64,000 bases of DNA from Promicromonospora sp049532985 (GTDB lineage: Bacteria; Actinomycetota; Actinomycetes; Actinomycetales; Cellulomonadaceae). The notes below the pieces were generated by a model. That model was not told the DNA's origin, did not search any database, and saw only the letters and a list, made by a program, of their open reading frames with translations. Of the stretch, positions 34,097 through 42,495 are shown piece after piece (position 1 is the first letter of the stretch; each line of letters begins with the position of its first letter). The translations under genes were made by a program, and so were the position numbers. The DNA lies in NCBI RefSeq assembly GCF_049532985.1, contig NZ_CP186693.1, forward strand, positions 3,100,001 to 3,164,000, written 5' to 3'.

Positions 34097-35542
34097 ATGT
34101 CTGGTTCACCCGATCCGCAGCCGACCGCCCACGGTGCTCCGTCCGCACCTCAAAGCGTGTCCACCCGCAAGAGCCGCAACAACCGTCGTACGTACGGGAA
34201 CGTCCGCAAGCGCGCCTCGAACCGCTGGCAGGCCCGGTACACCGGGCCTGACGGGGAGCGGCGCCCGATCGGCACGTTCGAGACCGAGAAGGCGGCGAAT
34301 GCCGCCCTGGCTCGCGTGCTCAGCGACGTCTACCAGGGCACCTACCGCGAACCCGAGACGGGCGACGTGCCGCTGCGCGAGTATGCGCGCCGCTGGCTCG
34401 CCACCCGCGATCTGAAGCCCAGCACACGCTCCGGTTATGAGCGGCTGCTGGAGCACTGGATCCTGGCGCCGCTGGACAGCCCCGGTGCCCCGCGCAAGCT
34501 CGACCTCGGCTCGCTCCCGCTTCGTACCCTGTCGCACACCATGGTGAGCGAGTGGTATGCGGCCCTGCGGGAAGCGACAGCAGCCTCGGCCGCCGCGTGG
34601 CTGGCCCGTGGTACCGCACCGAGCGACGCGGCCCACGTTCGCGCCTGGGCCCGGCAGGCCGGCCGGTCCGTGAAGAAGTCCGGCCGCATGCCGGCGGCGC
34701 TGTGGGAGGCTTGGCGATCCGCCGGAGCACCAGCCGCAGCGACCGAAGAAACACGTCATCACGAGGCGGTGACCGGGCGGACCCAGGCGGCGCGCGCCTA
34801 CTCGCTGCTGCGGACCATCTGCGGTGACGCCGTGCGTGACCAACTGATCGATGCCAACCCGTGCCGCATCCGGGGCGCGGGTCAGACCCGACCCGCTGAG
34901 CGTGTCGTCCCGGGCGACACGGTGGTGGACGCGATCACAGCATCGTTCGCTGGACGCTCGGAGCGGTACCGCGCGGCGGTGATCGTCGCGGCGCACTCCG
35001 GCCTTCGAGCCGGCGAGTTGTTCGCACTCGAGCGCCAGCACGTCGAACGGACCGTGGCGGGAGGTGTGCGGCTGAACGTACGGCAGTCCCTCGTGGAGGT
35101 GACCGGCAAGCCGGTCACGTTCGGGCCACCGAAGTCGGACGCCGGCCGCCGCAAGGTGCACCTGCCGCCGGACGCGGCACGGGAGCTCCTGGCGCACATG
35201 GACCGTTTCACCGCACCCGGCCCGCGATCCCTGGTATTCGCCACGAAGACCGGGCTGCCTGTGCGGGGCGGGCAGCGCACCAGCATGTTCACACGGGCGA
35301 AGAAGCGCGCCGGAGCACCCAGCGAGATCCGTTGGCACGATCTGCGGCACCTGGCAGCGACCCGTGCCGCAGAGGCTGGGGCGACGCTCGCAGAACTGCA
35401 ACGGCGTATCGGACACTCGACGGTCGCTGCCGCCATGCACTACCAGCACGCCACCGACGACGGCGACGCGCGCCTCGCCGCACGCATGGCTGAGATCCAG
35501 ACAGCACGACGCGCGCGGAACGTCGTGCAGTTCCCCGCGTAA
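34097..35542 (+). CDS. int: Tyrosine-type site-specific integrase
   Basis: A 481-residue tyrosine recombinase. The ATG at 34097 follows GGAG by eight bases. Residues about 25-75 carry an AP2-like arm-binding part (YGNVRKRASNRWQARYTGP), 85-180 the SAM-like core-binding domain (PLREYARRWLATRD). The catalytic domain (about 270-470) shows R in HSGLRAGELFAL, HDLRH, GHSTVAAAM and the Tyr in MHYQHAT. An insertion of about 50 residues in the core region (ALREATAASAAAWLARG...KKSGRMPAALWEAW) is larger than in many phage integrases. It would catalyse integration into and excision from the adjacent tRNA-Gly. G+C and codons match the host. Confidence 0.95.
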   Translation: MSGSPDPQPTAHGAPSAPQSVSTRKSRNNRRTYGNVRKRASNRWQARYTGPDGERRPIGTFETEKAANAALARVLSDVYQGTYREPETGDVPLREYARRWLATRDLKPSTRSGYERLLEHWILAPLDSPGAPRKLDLGSLPLRTLSHTMVSEWYAALREATAASAAAWLARGTAPSDAAHVRAWARQAGRSVKKSGRMPAALWEAWRSAGAPAAATEETRHHEAVTGRTQAARAYSLLRTICGDAVRDQLIDANPCRIRGAGQTRPAERVVPGDTVVDAITASFAGRSERYRAAVIVAAHSGLRAGELFALERQHVERTVAGGVRLNVRQSLVEVTGKPVTFGPPKSDAGRRKVHLPPDAARELLAHMDRFTAPGPRSLVFATKTGLPVRGGQRTSMFTRAKKRAGAPSEIRWHDLRHLAATRAAEAGATLAELQRRIGHSTVAAAMHYQHATDDGDARLAARMAEIQTARRARNVVQFPA

Positions 35543-35646
35543 GCGTGTGATGCCTTCTGCCGCTCGACCAGTTCCGAGCGGCAGAAGGCGCTCGGTGTCG
35601 CATGCACACCTGTCAGACCACGGATCGCGGTCGACAGGAGCGGCAG

Positions 35647-36021
35647 ATGTGCACCCAGGAGAACCTTGCCAGTGCAGGGGACGACCCATTGCTCACGTCG
35701 ACAGAGGCCGCCGAAGTACTAGGGGTGTCCCGCTGGTGGTTCGGCGAACTCGTACGCCGAGGCAGAGTCGGACCGTGTGCACGGATCAGCGGTCGGCTGC
35801 GGGTGCGGCAATCGGTGCTGGACCGGTACCAGACCGAGCGGGCCGGCGATCCAGAGGATCCCTACCTGACGTACGAAGACATCGCAGCGCGTCTCCGTGT
35901 CTCGTCGTGGACGGCCGGGCAGCTGGTGCGGCGTGGGCTGCTCACGGGCGTGCGGCTCGGGCGCAGGGTCGTGGTGCGGCGGTCAGCGGTGGAGGCCTAC
36001 ATCGAGGCCCAGACGCAGTAA
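35647..36021 (+). CDS. Double-domain excisionase/MerR-like HTH protein
   Basis: A 124-residue basic protein with ribosome site AGGAGCGGCAG before ATG 35647. It has two copies of an excisionase-type winged helix: residues about 19-65 (LLTSTEAAEVLGVSRWWFGE) and about 75-120 (YLTYEDIAARLRVSSWTAGQ), each ending in a wing with RLRVRQSVLDRY or RRVVVRRSAVEAY. Usual excisionases have one such domain. Behind an integrase it probably controls recombination direction. A role as a repressor of the element is the alternative. Confidence 0.8.
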   Translation: MCTQENLASAGDDPLLTSTEAAEVLGVSRWWFGELVRRGRVGPCARISGRLRVRQSVLDRYQTERAGDPEDPYLTYEDIAARLRVSSWTAGQLVRRGLLTGVRLGRRVVVRRSAVEAYIEAQTQ

Positions 36022-36049
36022 ATTCCGCTCTGGGCGCCGGACGTTGGCC

Positions 36050-36455
36050 CAGGTCGCACGGTCCCGCCAAATCGGCGGGACCGTACTTTCCGGTTTGTCT
36101 CGGAACTCGGCTCGGGCGGCGGTCGTCCGGGTGCGGTGGCCGGTGATCGGCGCCTACACGACACCAGGGCTCCGGCGCTGGGACCCAGAGCGTCTGCCCA
36201 GGTCATATGGTTCTGCCAATTCGGCAGAACCAATGTTGTCCGGTTTGTTCTCCGTGCAGGAACGGACCAGTGGTGCGTCGGTGGTTCGGTAGAACTCCAG
36301 GTCATGCGGTGGTGCCAATTTGGCACCACCGCAGGTGTCCGAATTAGCCCTGAGGCCAACGAGAGCGCAGTCCTGACCGCGCGGCGTGTCAAAGCGAACC
36401 CGCAGGTCGCACGGTCGTGGCAAATTGCCACCACCGTGCATGTCCGAGTTAGCCC
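36050..36455. repeat. Array of four related hairpins with covarying stems
   Basis: Four units start at 36050, 36199, 36298 and 36403. Each reads CAGGTC, three bases, a 10-11 bp stem, a 5-base AT-rich loop (AAATC, AATTC, AATTT, AAATT), the complementary arm, three bases and (G/T)TCCGxxTTxG. The stems differ between units (CGGTCCCGCC; TGGTTCTGCC; CGGTGGTGCC; CGGTCGTGGC) but both arms change together; only the fourth has one mismatch. The flanks and loop are conserved. It resembles a set of structured recognition sites or REP-like elements, not a CRISPR array. Translation frames on both strands cross it but are not convincing. Confidence 0.8.
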
Positions 36456-36529
36456 GCATGAGCCTGCAACTGCCTTCCCCATGCTCACGATTGTGCACGC
36501 CACCTGTCCCCGTCGAGGTACAAGTTGAC

Positions 36530-36572
36530 GTCCCCCACGCGGCTTTTCCCAGGCACGTTCCTGGTGGGGGAC
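36530..36572. repeat. Nested inverted repeat
   Basis: GTCCCCCAC pairs with GTGGGGGAC at the ends and CCAGG with CCTGG inside. TGTCCCCCA recurs at 36597-36605. It may belong with the hairpin array. Confidence 0.6.
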
Positions 36573-36879
36573 ATGGCGGTGAACAGGGTGGACGCATGTC
36601 CCCCAACTCGTAGGCATTGCTCACAGACTGAACGTGGAATCGGCGCACGCTCGCGCATGGGCATGGCTCCGCGGTTGGCTCAGACCCGCCAGCCCTCGCC
36701 GGGCGACCTGCGCGCACGTACACGTCCATGCGTCGAGGATGACCGGCGAGCGCACGCTCTGCGCACACCAAGATGCCCGCACACCAGGGTGTGCAGACAT
36801 ATCCGTGCAGGTCAGGTGCGCGCACCACTTCAACGCTCCGTCAACGAGGTCGAGGCTCACGCGGAGACGAGGACGGCTG

Positions 36880-37165
36880 TCACCGCATGAGCGTCCTCAT
36901 CGCAGCCGCCAGTACGCCGATCCCGAACAACATCACGACGATTCCCGCTACCTTGATGATCCCCGGAAGCACCCGCGCGAGGAGCGCGCGGGTGCGCCCA
37001 GATCCCATCGCGATTGCGACGAACAGGTCCCCCGCCAGCACGATCGAGAACATCCACACCCCTACAGCGCCAGCAGCAGGGCGACGCCGAAGAAAGCATG
37101 GCGGCGAGACTGAAATAAAACAGGGCGTTCTTCGGGTTCAAGAGCCCTCGCGTGCACGGGGCCAT
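36880..37165 (-). pseudogene. LysE-family exporter fragment, frameshifted
   Basis: The minus strand begins RGLLNPKNALFYFSLAAM, a clear LysE/RhtB motif, then shifts frame near 37080. The second frame reads GVWMFSIVLAGDLFVAIAMG, then a helix (VAGIVVMLFGIGVLAAAM) to a stop at 36880. The N-terminal half of the family is missing. It is a decayed remnant. Confidence 0.65.
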
Positions 37166-37184
37166 GACCACCGCATCACACACG

Positions 37185-37736
37185 CTAGACAGTGAGCTCG
37201 AGCGGCTCCCCGAGCGTTGCCCACCGGACCTTCTCGTCGACGTCTGGCGCGTCACCGAGCGCCGTGACAAGGTCCTCGCGGCCCTGCCGGAAGTGGGACC
37301 ACCCTTCGTAGTGCACCGGGACGACCGAGGCGGGCCGGAGCAGCCGGACGAGCTCGACGGCGTCCCGGGCCCCCATCGTGTAGGCGAGCGGGCCGGTGAC
37401 GGGGAATCCGACTCGGCCGAGGTGCAGGACGGCGGTGCCGATCGCCAGGCGTCGTGCGACGCTCCGGACACCGTCGTACAGGACCGTGTCGCCGGAGATC
37501 CACAACGAGCCGTGCTCCTGTCCCTCCCAGGCCAGGTCGAAGCCGACGACCTCGCCCACGACGAGCCGGCTGCCGGCCGGGCCGTGCCTGGCCGGTGTCG
37601 CGGTGATCGTGATCGCCGGCCTGTCGGGCGCGACCAGCCGGGTCGTCTCCCACGGTCTGAGCCCGCGGACAGGGTGTCCGAGCCGTGCCGCGCCCGAGAC
37701 GGTGGTGATCACGCTGCCGGCGGTGGGCAGATGCCG
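37185..37736 (-). pseudogene. Truncated UlaG-like metallo-hydrolase
   Basis: A 175-residue reading (to RHLPTAGSVITT at 37736) matches the C-terminal two-thirds of MBL-fold hydrolases: ATPARHGPAG, GFDLAWEGQEHGSLWISGDTV and HYEGWSHF. The N-terminal part with HxHxDH is missing, so activity is not expected. In the adjacent frame upstream, 37710-37890 encodes LEQLERMTGGGALRYDIV and QQHVLHISMPGG, unrelated to this family and perhaps a relaxase piece. The join suggests recombination. Confidence 0.65.
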
Positions 37737-37900
37737 GACCCGCCGGGCATGCTGATGTGCAGCACGTGCTGCTGGAGCACCTCGTCGGGCTTCTGGAACT
37801 GCCGGACGATGTCGTACCGCAGCGCGCCGCCGCCCGTCATCCGCTCGAGCTGCTCGAGGTTCTCCTCGATCGCCTGCCCGCCTTTGTCTCGCCCCGGGTC

Positions 37901-38250
37901 TGATGGAGACTCACATTCCAGGGAAGGATAGAGTTATGGCCGCACCGAGGAAGTACCCCGAGGAGCTTCGGGAACATGCGATCCGGATGGCGGTGGACCT
38001 GCGGAAGGACCTCGCCACCAAGCCTGGCGCGTTGCGGCGGTAGGTGAGCAACTCGGGATCCACCCGGAGGCTGGGGTCTTGCCCCGGCCGGCTACGACGC
38101 CGCGACCCTCTACTGCCAAGCCTCCTGATTCCCGAGACAGCCCGGCAGGCCCACGAACGGTTCACCGACCTCCTCGACACATCCGACGGACGACGAGCTC
38201 AGTTGCTCGCTGCCGCATGCATCCCCGACTGCGCCCGCCGTGGCGACTAT
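37901..38250 (+). mobile_element. IS3-family remnant (orfA start)
   Basis: TGATGGAGACTCACATTCC at 37901 looks like an IS3-type left end. ATG 37936 begins MAAPRKYPEELREHAIRMAV, the N terminus of an IS3 OrfA, which breaks at a TAG (38041). The next frame continues GEQLGIHPEA and then decays. Most of the transposase is gone. Confidence 0.7.
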
Positions 38251-38339
38251 TAGGACCTAGAAGCGCATGTACGCGCCCATGCCCGGCGGCTCCTAGGGTG
38301 AACCGTGTCCGAGTCGCTCTAGTGCCGACCGGCCGGGCC

Positions 38340-38601
38340 TTCCCGACGAATAACTAGCTGATACGGCGGTACAGAGCGTCCTTGATCTTCCCCACGATCG
38401 TCCTGACCAAATCGGCGCCGATGCACAGAGCGCAGAATGACTCCTTTTGGCAGGCTCGCTGCGCGTCACCTCGACCTTCGGAACGGCCGGTCGGTCCTTC
38501 AAGTAGCTCAACCCCTGCGGGAGGATCACGGATGCAACGATCAAAGTCACCGCCACGACCACCTGCGGCCAGGGCACAATCTCGCCCACGATGCCATCCA
38601 T
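38340..38601 (-). pseudogene. Small membrane protein, possibly frameshifted
   Basis: From ATG 38601 the frame gives MDGIVGEIVPWPQVVVAVTL with one membrane helix and KDRPAVPKVEVTRS. Another frame then carries KESFCALCIGADLVRTIVGK to a stop near 38354. Joining them needs one shift near 38460. I do not recognise the family. Confidence 0.35.
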
Positions 38602-38800
38602 CAGCGGCCAATCGTGCTGTCGACCTCGCCGGAACGATCAGCCGGGTCCGTGCCGGGCTGGTTCTCCCGGCTCATGCTCGGGATCGCACCCGAGTAGGCT
38701 GTGTCCACGGTGAGGCCCTGGGCACGAGGTGCGGTGATCGCGTATCCCAAGTCAACGTGCTCGGCCACGTACGTGGTCGGCAGCCGGACCACCACCGAGT
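38601..38800 (-). pseudogene. Relaxase/UvrD-helicase (TraA/MobF-like) fragment
   Basis: The reading LPTTYVAEHVDLGYAITAPR followed by AQGLTVDTAY is the C-terminal helicase motif of conjugative relaxases (usually YAxTxHRAQGxTVD). His is replaced by Pro, and only about 60 residues remain. It is a decayed mobilisation gene. Confidence 0.6.
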
Positions 38801-39186
38801 TGCTGGCGGTTGGCGTTCCGGGCATCGGTGTGCGCGTCGGGATCGATGCACTGTGCCGCCCGGATGACGACCTCGCGCGTCTGGGCTTCAAGGGCACGTT
38901 GTCGTTCTGCCTGCCCAGCGGCTCCGCGCTCTCTGCGGGCTTCGTCACGCTCGGGCCGCAGGCGCTCCATCTCGACCTGAGCCTTTGAACGCGCCCGGCT
39001 TCCAACCCGGGCGATGGCTAACGCGACGATTACCGCACACAGCGTCGCCATGCTGGCGATAACTGCCCACGTGTCGTGCCACCGCTCGGTGTAGGTAAAC
39101 AGCCATCGAATGTCTTGTACGTGGTCCCGTCCATTGCTCCGGAGGATACCGATGGGATCACACAGAATGAGCACGACCAGATGCAC
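38752..39186 (-). CDS. Membrane/coiled-coil hypothetical protein, 3' end fused to relict DNA
   Basis: A reading of about 145 residues with a helix (TWAVIASMATLCAVIVALAI) and then a charged, Arg/Glu-rich coiled-coil segment (AQVEMERLRPERDEARRERG). Its last 15-20 residues run antiphase over the relaxase fragment. The start is unclear (39186 or a GTG near 39120). It could be a real small accessory gene or a remnant. Confidence 0.4.
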   Translation of the reverse strand: MHLVVLILCDPIGILRSNGRDHVQDIRWLFTYTERWHDTWAVIASMATLCAVIVALAIARVGSRARSKAQVEMERLRPERDEARRERGAAGQAERQRALEAQTREVVIRAAQCIDPDAHTDARNANRQQLGGGPAADHVRGRAR

Positions 39187-39383
39187 ACTCCGCGGACAGG
39201 CTGGCGCGGCGTGCCCTCTTTGTCGGATGGATTCAGACCGGCGCAGACTCGTAGGCAGGCACAGGCGATGGGGCGATGGCGAATGGACTCCTCAGCATGG
39301 CGTCCACGGGCGGCCACACCTCGTCACCGAATTCGGTCGACTCCCTTACCCATCGCCGCAAAGATCGTCGGAGCGCTGCAGCC

Positions 39384-40241
39384 CTAGTAGCGATCCTGCC
39401 GCACCCAGGCATCCGATTCGGAAGAAAGTATGTCTGCAGCCTCCCGGAGGTCCTCTTCCGGCGCATTTGGATACGTTTCTGAGAGCACATCGAATGCATC
39501 GAATGGCCCTCCTGACACATATTGGTAACCGCCCTCCGCGCTATCGTACGGCACATGATGCGCTGGATCCTCGTAGGCCGCAAGGAAGTCCTCTGTCATA
39601 CGATCGACTGCTACGAACTGGTCGCTCGCAAGCCACTCGGCCAGTGATGCCAATCGGGTTACGATCCGCTCATCAACTATCGCCTCACGGCCGTGAGCAA
39701 TTCCATCCCGAAGGTCACGACCGTTATTTAGATCTTGGTACTGTCGCTCACTGAGCACCCCCAGGCTGAACAACTCAGGGATTAGACGCGTGGCACCGCC
39801 ACGAACACCTTCAATTTTCAAACGCGCGGCCACTATTTCAAGCGCAGCCTCAACTGCGACCCACACTGACAGGATTGCCGCGTCGTGCGCAACGCCCGCG
39901 ACGACTCTCGTGTTATTTAGCCAGTGTTCTACAATATTCGCAGACGGTACAGGCGAAGCATCCTCACCAGCCCAAAGCAATATGAAGCGCCAGCCAGTAT
40001 GGCCGCTTACAACCTCGGCAAGACGATCCAACTGTGCACTTCTTGCTTGACCACGGGTCGACACTTCTACGACCACCAGTTCGGAACCACGACGGAGAAC
40101 GAAGTCTGGGCGGAGGTCCCGCAGATCCTCAGGAAGGTCCGATTCGTGGGGCTCACTGATGACCGAAAAGCCATCGGCCTCAAGTTCAGCTAGTGCTTCG
40201 CGTGTACTCCCGGACCACTCTTCCAGGTTTGGGATACTCAT
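39384..40241 (-). CDS. PD-(D/E)XK-like and HEPN-like protein
   Basis: A 285-residue protein whose ATG overlaps the RusA-like stop (ATGA). Residues about 25-65 look like a restriction-nuclease fold core: RPDFVLRRGSELVVVEVST, with D and E spaced as in PD-(D/E)XK enzymes, though the Lys is replaced (EVS). Residues about 160-195 include LNNGRDLRDGIAHGREAIVD, with R-x4-H (RDGIAH) as in HEPN nucleases. The acidic C terminus (about 245-285) is rich in Asp/Glu. I do not know a named family. Pairing with a RusA resolvase in an island suggests a defence or element-maintenance role; this is inference. G+C is visibly lower than in the metal locus. Confidence 0.7.
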   Translation of the reverse strand: MSIPNLEEWSGSTREALAELEADGFSVISEPHESDLPEDLRDLRPDFVLRRGSELVVVEVSTRGQARSAQLDRLAEVVSGHTGWRFILLWAGEDASPVPSANIVEHWLNNTRVVAGVAHDAAILSVWVAVEAALEIVAARLKIEGVRGGATRLIPELFSLGVLSERQYQDLNNGRDLRDGIAHGREAIVDERIVTRLASLAEWLASDQFVAVDRMTEDFLAAYEDPAHHVPYDSAEGGYQYVSGGPFDAFDVLSETYPNAPEEDLREAADILSSESDAWVRQDRY

Positions 40242-40645
40242 GGAAGTTCCTTCGGATTCTTCGCTGTTTCGATTCGGATGTGCACGAACGGCTCATTCGA
40301 CATAAACCCCTCCGCCAATGCCCGCCCAATGCCGCGCATCAAATATGTGCCGTTCAAGTCTCGCAGCGACGCCTGAACGTCTCGCACTTGGCTATCGTCT
40401 ATGAACGATATTCCGATCAACGCATCCTGGATCGGCTTTATCATGTTGTCGACGTCCAGCGGCGCCTCTTCGTGAAAGTAGGTCAGTCGCACACTCACCT
40501 CGTGGTCCAGCGGTGGCGTTCCAGCTGGCCAAGCCGCCTGCGCCGCAGAAGCGACAGCCGCCTTCCAGCGGGTCCGCGCACCCGAACTACCTTGGACAGA
40601 GGCGGGGACGCCCAGGACAACACAGTCCCAGGGTAGTTGCGTCAC
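40238..40645 (-). CDS. RusA-family Holliday junction resolvase
   Basis: A 135-residue protein starting at GTG 40645. The RusA core is clear: PLDVDNMIKPIQDALIG followed by FIDDSQVRDVQA, with the catalytic acidic residues DVDN and DD. The length matches RusA (about 120-140). RusA proteins cut four-way junctions in phage and element replication. Here it sits with a nuclease/HEPN-like partner instead of phage genes; the 4-bp overlap means co-translation. No ribosome site is obvious before the GTG. Confidence 0.85.
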   Translation of the reverse strand: MTQLPWDCVVLGVPASVQGSSGARTRWKAAVASAAQAAWPAGTPPLDHEVSVRLTYFHEEAPLDVDNMIKPIQDALIGISFIDDSQVRDVQASLRDLNGTYLMRGIGRALAEGFMSNEPFVHIRIETAKNPKELP

Positions 40646-40737
40646 AGGGGTAGTCTATACGAGTGACGACACAACCGCGCACTCGGAGGACTCCCACCGA
40701 CCAGCCGCCTGTTACCAACCTGTCAGCCAGGGCACAC

Positions 40738-41730
40738 CTAGGACGCAGGCGGAGCATGTTCTGAGCTGAGTTGCTCTCGAATCTCGCCATCGGCGAGGCC
40801 TGAGGCTAGTTGGAGCGTTCGTCGTACTAACGCGATCCCTAGGTCACTGATCGGTTCGCCAACTGTCCCGTAAAACTCCTGCGCGTACAAGGCCGCATGG
40901 ATTGCTCCTTCGACAGCCATGACAAGCCAGAGAGTTGCGTATGAATCAGCGTGGGGTCCAGCGCCCATCGGTGCTAGTCCGAGAATGAACTGGAGATCGG
41001 TTCGCTCTTGTCCGTGGGTGACCGAGGACAATCCGCGCCAAGCATGCTCCGCGTCTTTGCCAAGTACATGGGCCCGAACTGATGCTGCTGAAACTCGGGG
41101 GGCGATCGTATTCGGATCATCCACGAGGTTGCCGTTACCGTTGCGCTTCGTGGCGAAGATGAACTTGTCAGCCGCCGCAGCGCGCCGAAGCCTGGCCTGC
41201 TGCTCGACGAGTTCGCTCGCATCACCACCGTCGGCGATCTCTTGCCGTACACCTTCCATCAGAAAGTTGTAACTGCGTAGCGTTCGTTCGCGATCGTCGA
41301 GCTCCGGCTCAAGGAGATACGCAGCGTGCACGGAAGCCTCGAAGAGGGTACGGGCGAGCGCCAACACCGAACGCCGGGGCCCGTCGACTCCGGCGAGTAG
41401 GGCTAGGCCATTAAGGTGGTCACGAACAGCTGTGATGTATCCATCAGCCACCTCGAGTGTCAGCTGGCCCTGGGGGTTGAGGTTCCGAGTGCCAGCGATG
41501 GCTCCACGAGCGCCAGGCATCGGTCTGAGCGGGTGCTCGTCGAATCGTGCGGTCTCCCGACCGCCCCAGAGCGCTTCCGTCAGGCTGTCTTCAAGTGTCA
41601 ACAGGGCAACTGCGACATCTTCCAAGGATGGCCGCGCGCTTGCCAACAACCGACCCTCGGCCGCTCCACGGCGAAGCCATAGCAGGAATCCCTCGGGGTC
41701 GGAGGCAAGATCAGGCATACCGTCGGACAT
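40738..41730 (-). CDS. Helical hypothetical protein, HEPN/DUF5677-like
   Basis: A 330-residue, mainly alpha-helical soluble protein. ATG 41730 (MSDGMPDLAS) is chosen; the frame extends to 41796 without better signals. No signal or membrane segment is seen. The stretch LARTLFEASVHAAYLLEP and later WRGLSSVTHGQE resemble DUF5677/HEPN-type proteins, where R-x6-H (RGLSSVTH) may be the ribonuclease motif. I do not recognise a named function. It lies 92 bases before the RusA gene on the same strand. Confidence 0.65.
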   Translation of the reverse strand: MSDGMPDLASDPEGFLLWLRRGAAEGRLLASARPSLEDVAVALLTLEDSLTEALWGGRETARFDEHPLRPMPGARGAIAGTRNLNPQGQLTLEVADGYITAVRDHLNGLALLAGVDGPRRSVLALARTLFEASVHAAYLLEPELDDRERTLRSYNFLMEGVRQEIADGGDASELVEQQARLRRAAAADKFIFATKRNGNGNLVDDPNTIAPRVSAASVRAHVLGKDAEHAWRGLSSVTHGQERTDLQFILGLAPMGAGPHADSYATLWLVMAVEGAIHAALYAQEFYGTVGEPISDLGIALVRRTLQLASGLADGEIREQLSSEHAPPAS

Positions 41731-41824
41731 GAGACGAGCCTGGCATAAGCCCCTCAAGGAAACACGAGACCAGCCGCTAATGAACGGGTGATTCACGCCA
41801 GGACCAGCCGAGGACCTGCTGCAC

Positions 41825-42020
41825 CGGTAGGTGACACCTTGACCTTTAGCGCTGTGTGGTGCTGTTGATGTCTCCCGAGCCCAGGCCTCGTCCGAAGGGG
41901 TTCCGCGAGGATGTGGTGCGCGTGGCCCACAACCGCGAGCGGGGCGTTACGATCGCTCAGGTCGCCACGGACTTCGGGATCTCTGAGTCCTGCTTGCGCA
42001 CCTGGCTGCTTACCGTTGAT
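41825..42020 (+). mobile_element. Transposase orfA remnant
   Basis: ATG 41868 starts MSPEPRPRPKGFREDVVRVA, then ITxAQVATDFGISESCLRTWL (given in part: QVATDFGISESCLRTWL), a helix-turn-helix OrfA N terminus. Homology ends after about 48 residues. TGACACCTTGACC upstream may be the left end. A truncated insertion sequence. Confidence 0.7.
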
Positions 42021-42495
42021 GTCGAGTACAGGATCCCGCGCCGCGCCGCCTACCTGTCCCTGGTGACGGCGATGTGGCGCTTCGGTTCCCATCACCCACG
42101 TATGTAAGGCTGACCAGGCCGGTCACGTGGGACCAGCCGGTGTGATTGTGATTTATCGCGCCTCGTCGTCCGACAGGGCCCGGTTGACGGCGAACCGCAG
42201 GCCACCTGATCCCACCTGATGCAGAGCCACGCGTACCCAATGTGTACCGGGCGACTGGGCACAAGACTCCGATGCAGGTCAGAGCATGAAAAGCGGACGA
42301 GCCGGCCTGTACGCCAGGTTCTCCCGGAGGGTGGGGCGGTATGTCTCACGGTGTCCGACGAGTTGGTTGGACACCGCGAGAACGTCGGAATCTCGGGGAT
42401 CTCTCCGCGTCGCGATGCGTTGATTGCGACGGCGCGAGATGGGCTCATGGGGCTCGCATGTGTACCTAATGTGTACTGCGATGCTGGTCTCGGAC
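42021..42495. other. Intergenic region, no gene seen
   Basis: This holds a pair of GTGTAC-containing repeats (near 42237 and 42457) and a hairpin CGGTGTCC/GGACACCG at 42349-42376 that may end the NTPase transcript. No frame looks coding. Confidence 0.55.

Noticed and set aside
33990..35542. Longer integrase start at 33992
   Set aside because: It lies in the tRNA terminator; ATG 34097 has a ribosome site and fits the family.
36050..36455. CRISPR array
   Set aside because: Units vary in the stem, spacing is uneven (149, 99, 105) and no cas genes are near.
36154..36828. Repetitive protein read across the hairpins (peptides like ANSDTCGGAKLAPPHDL)
   Set aside because: The first unit is out of phase, no ribosome site is seen, and the variation preserves base pairing instead of residues.
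37152..37931. 259-residue plus-strand reading
   Set aside because: It is antisense to the metallo-hydrolase fragment, which has clear family motifs.
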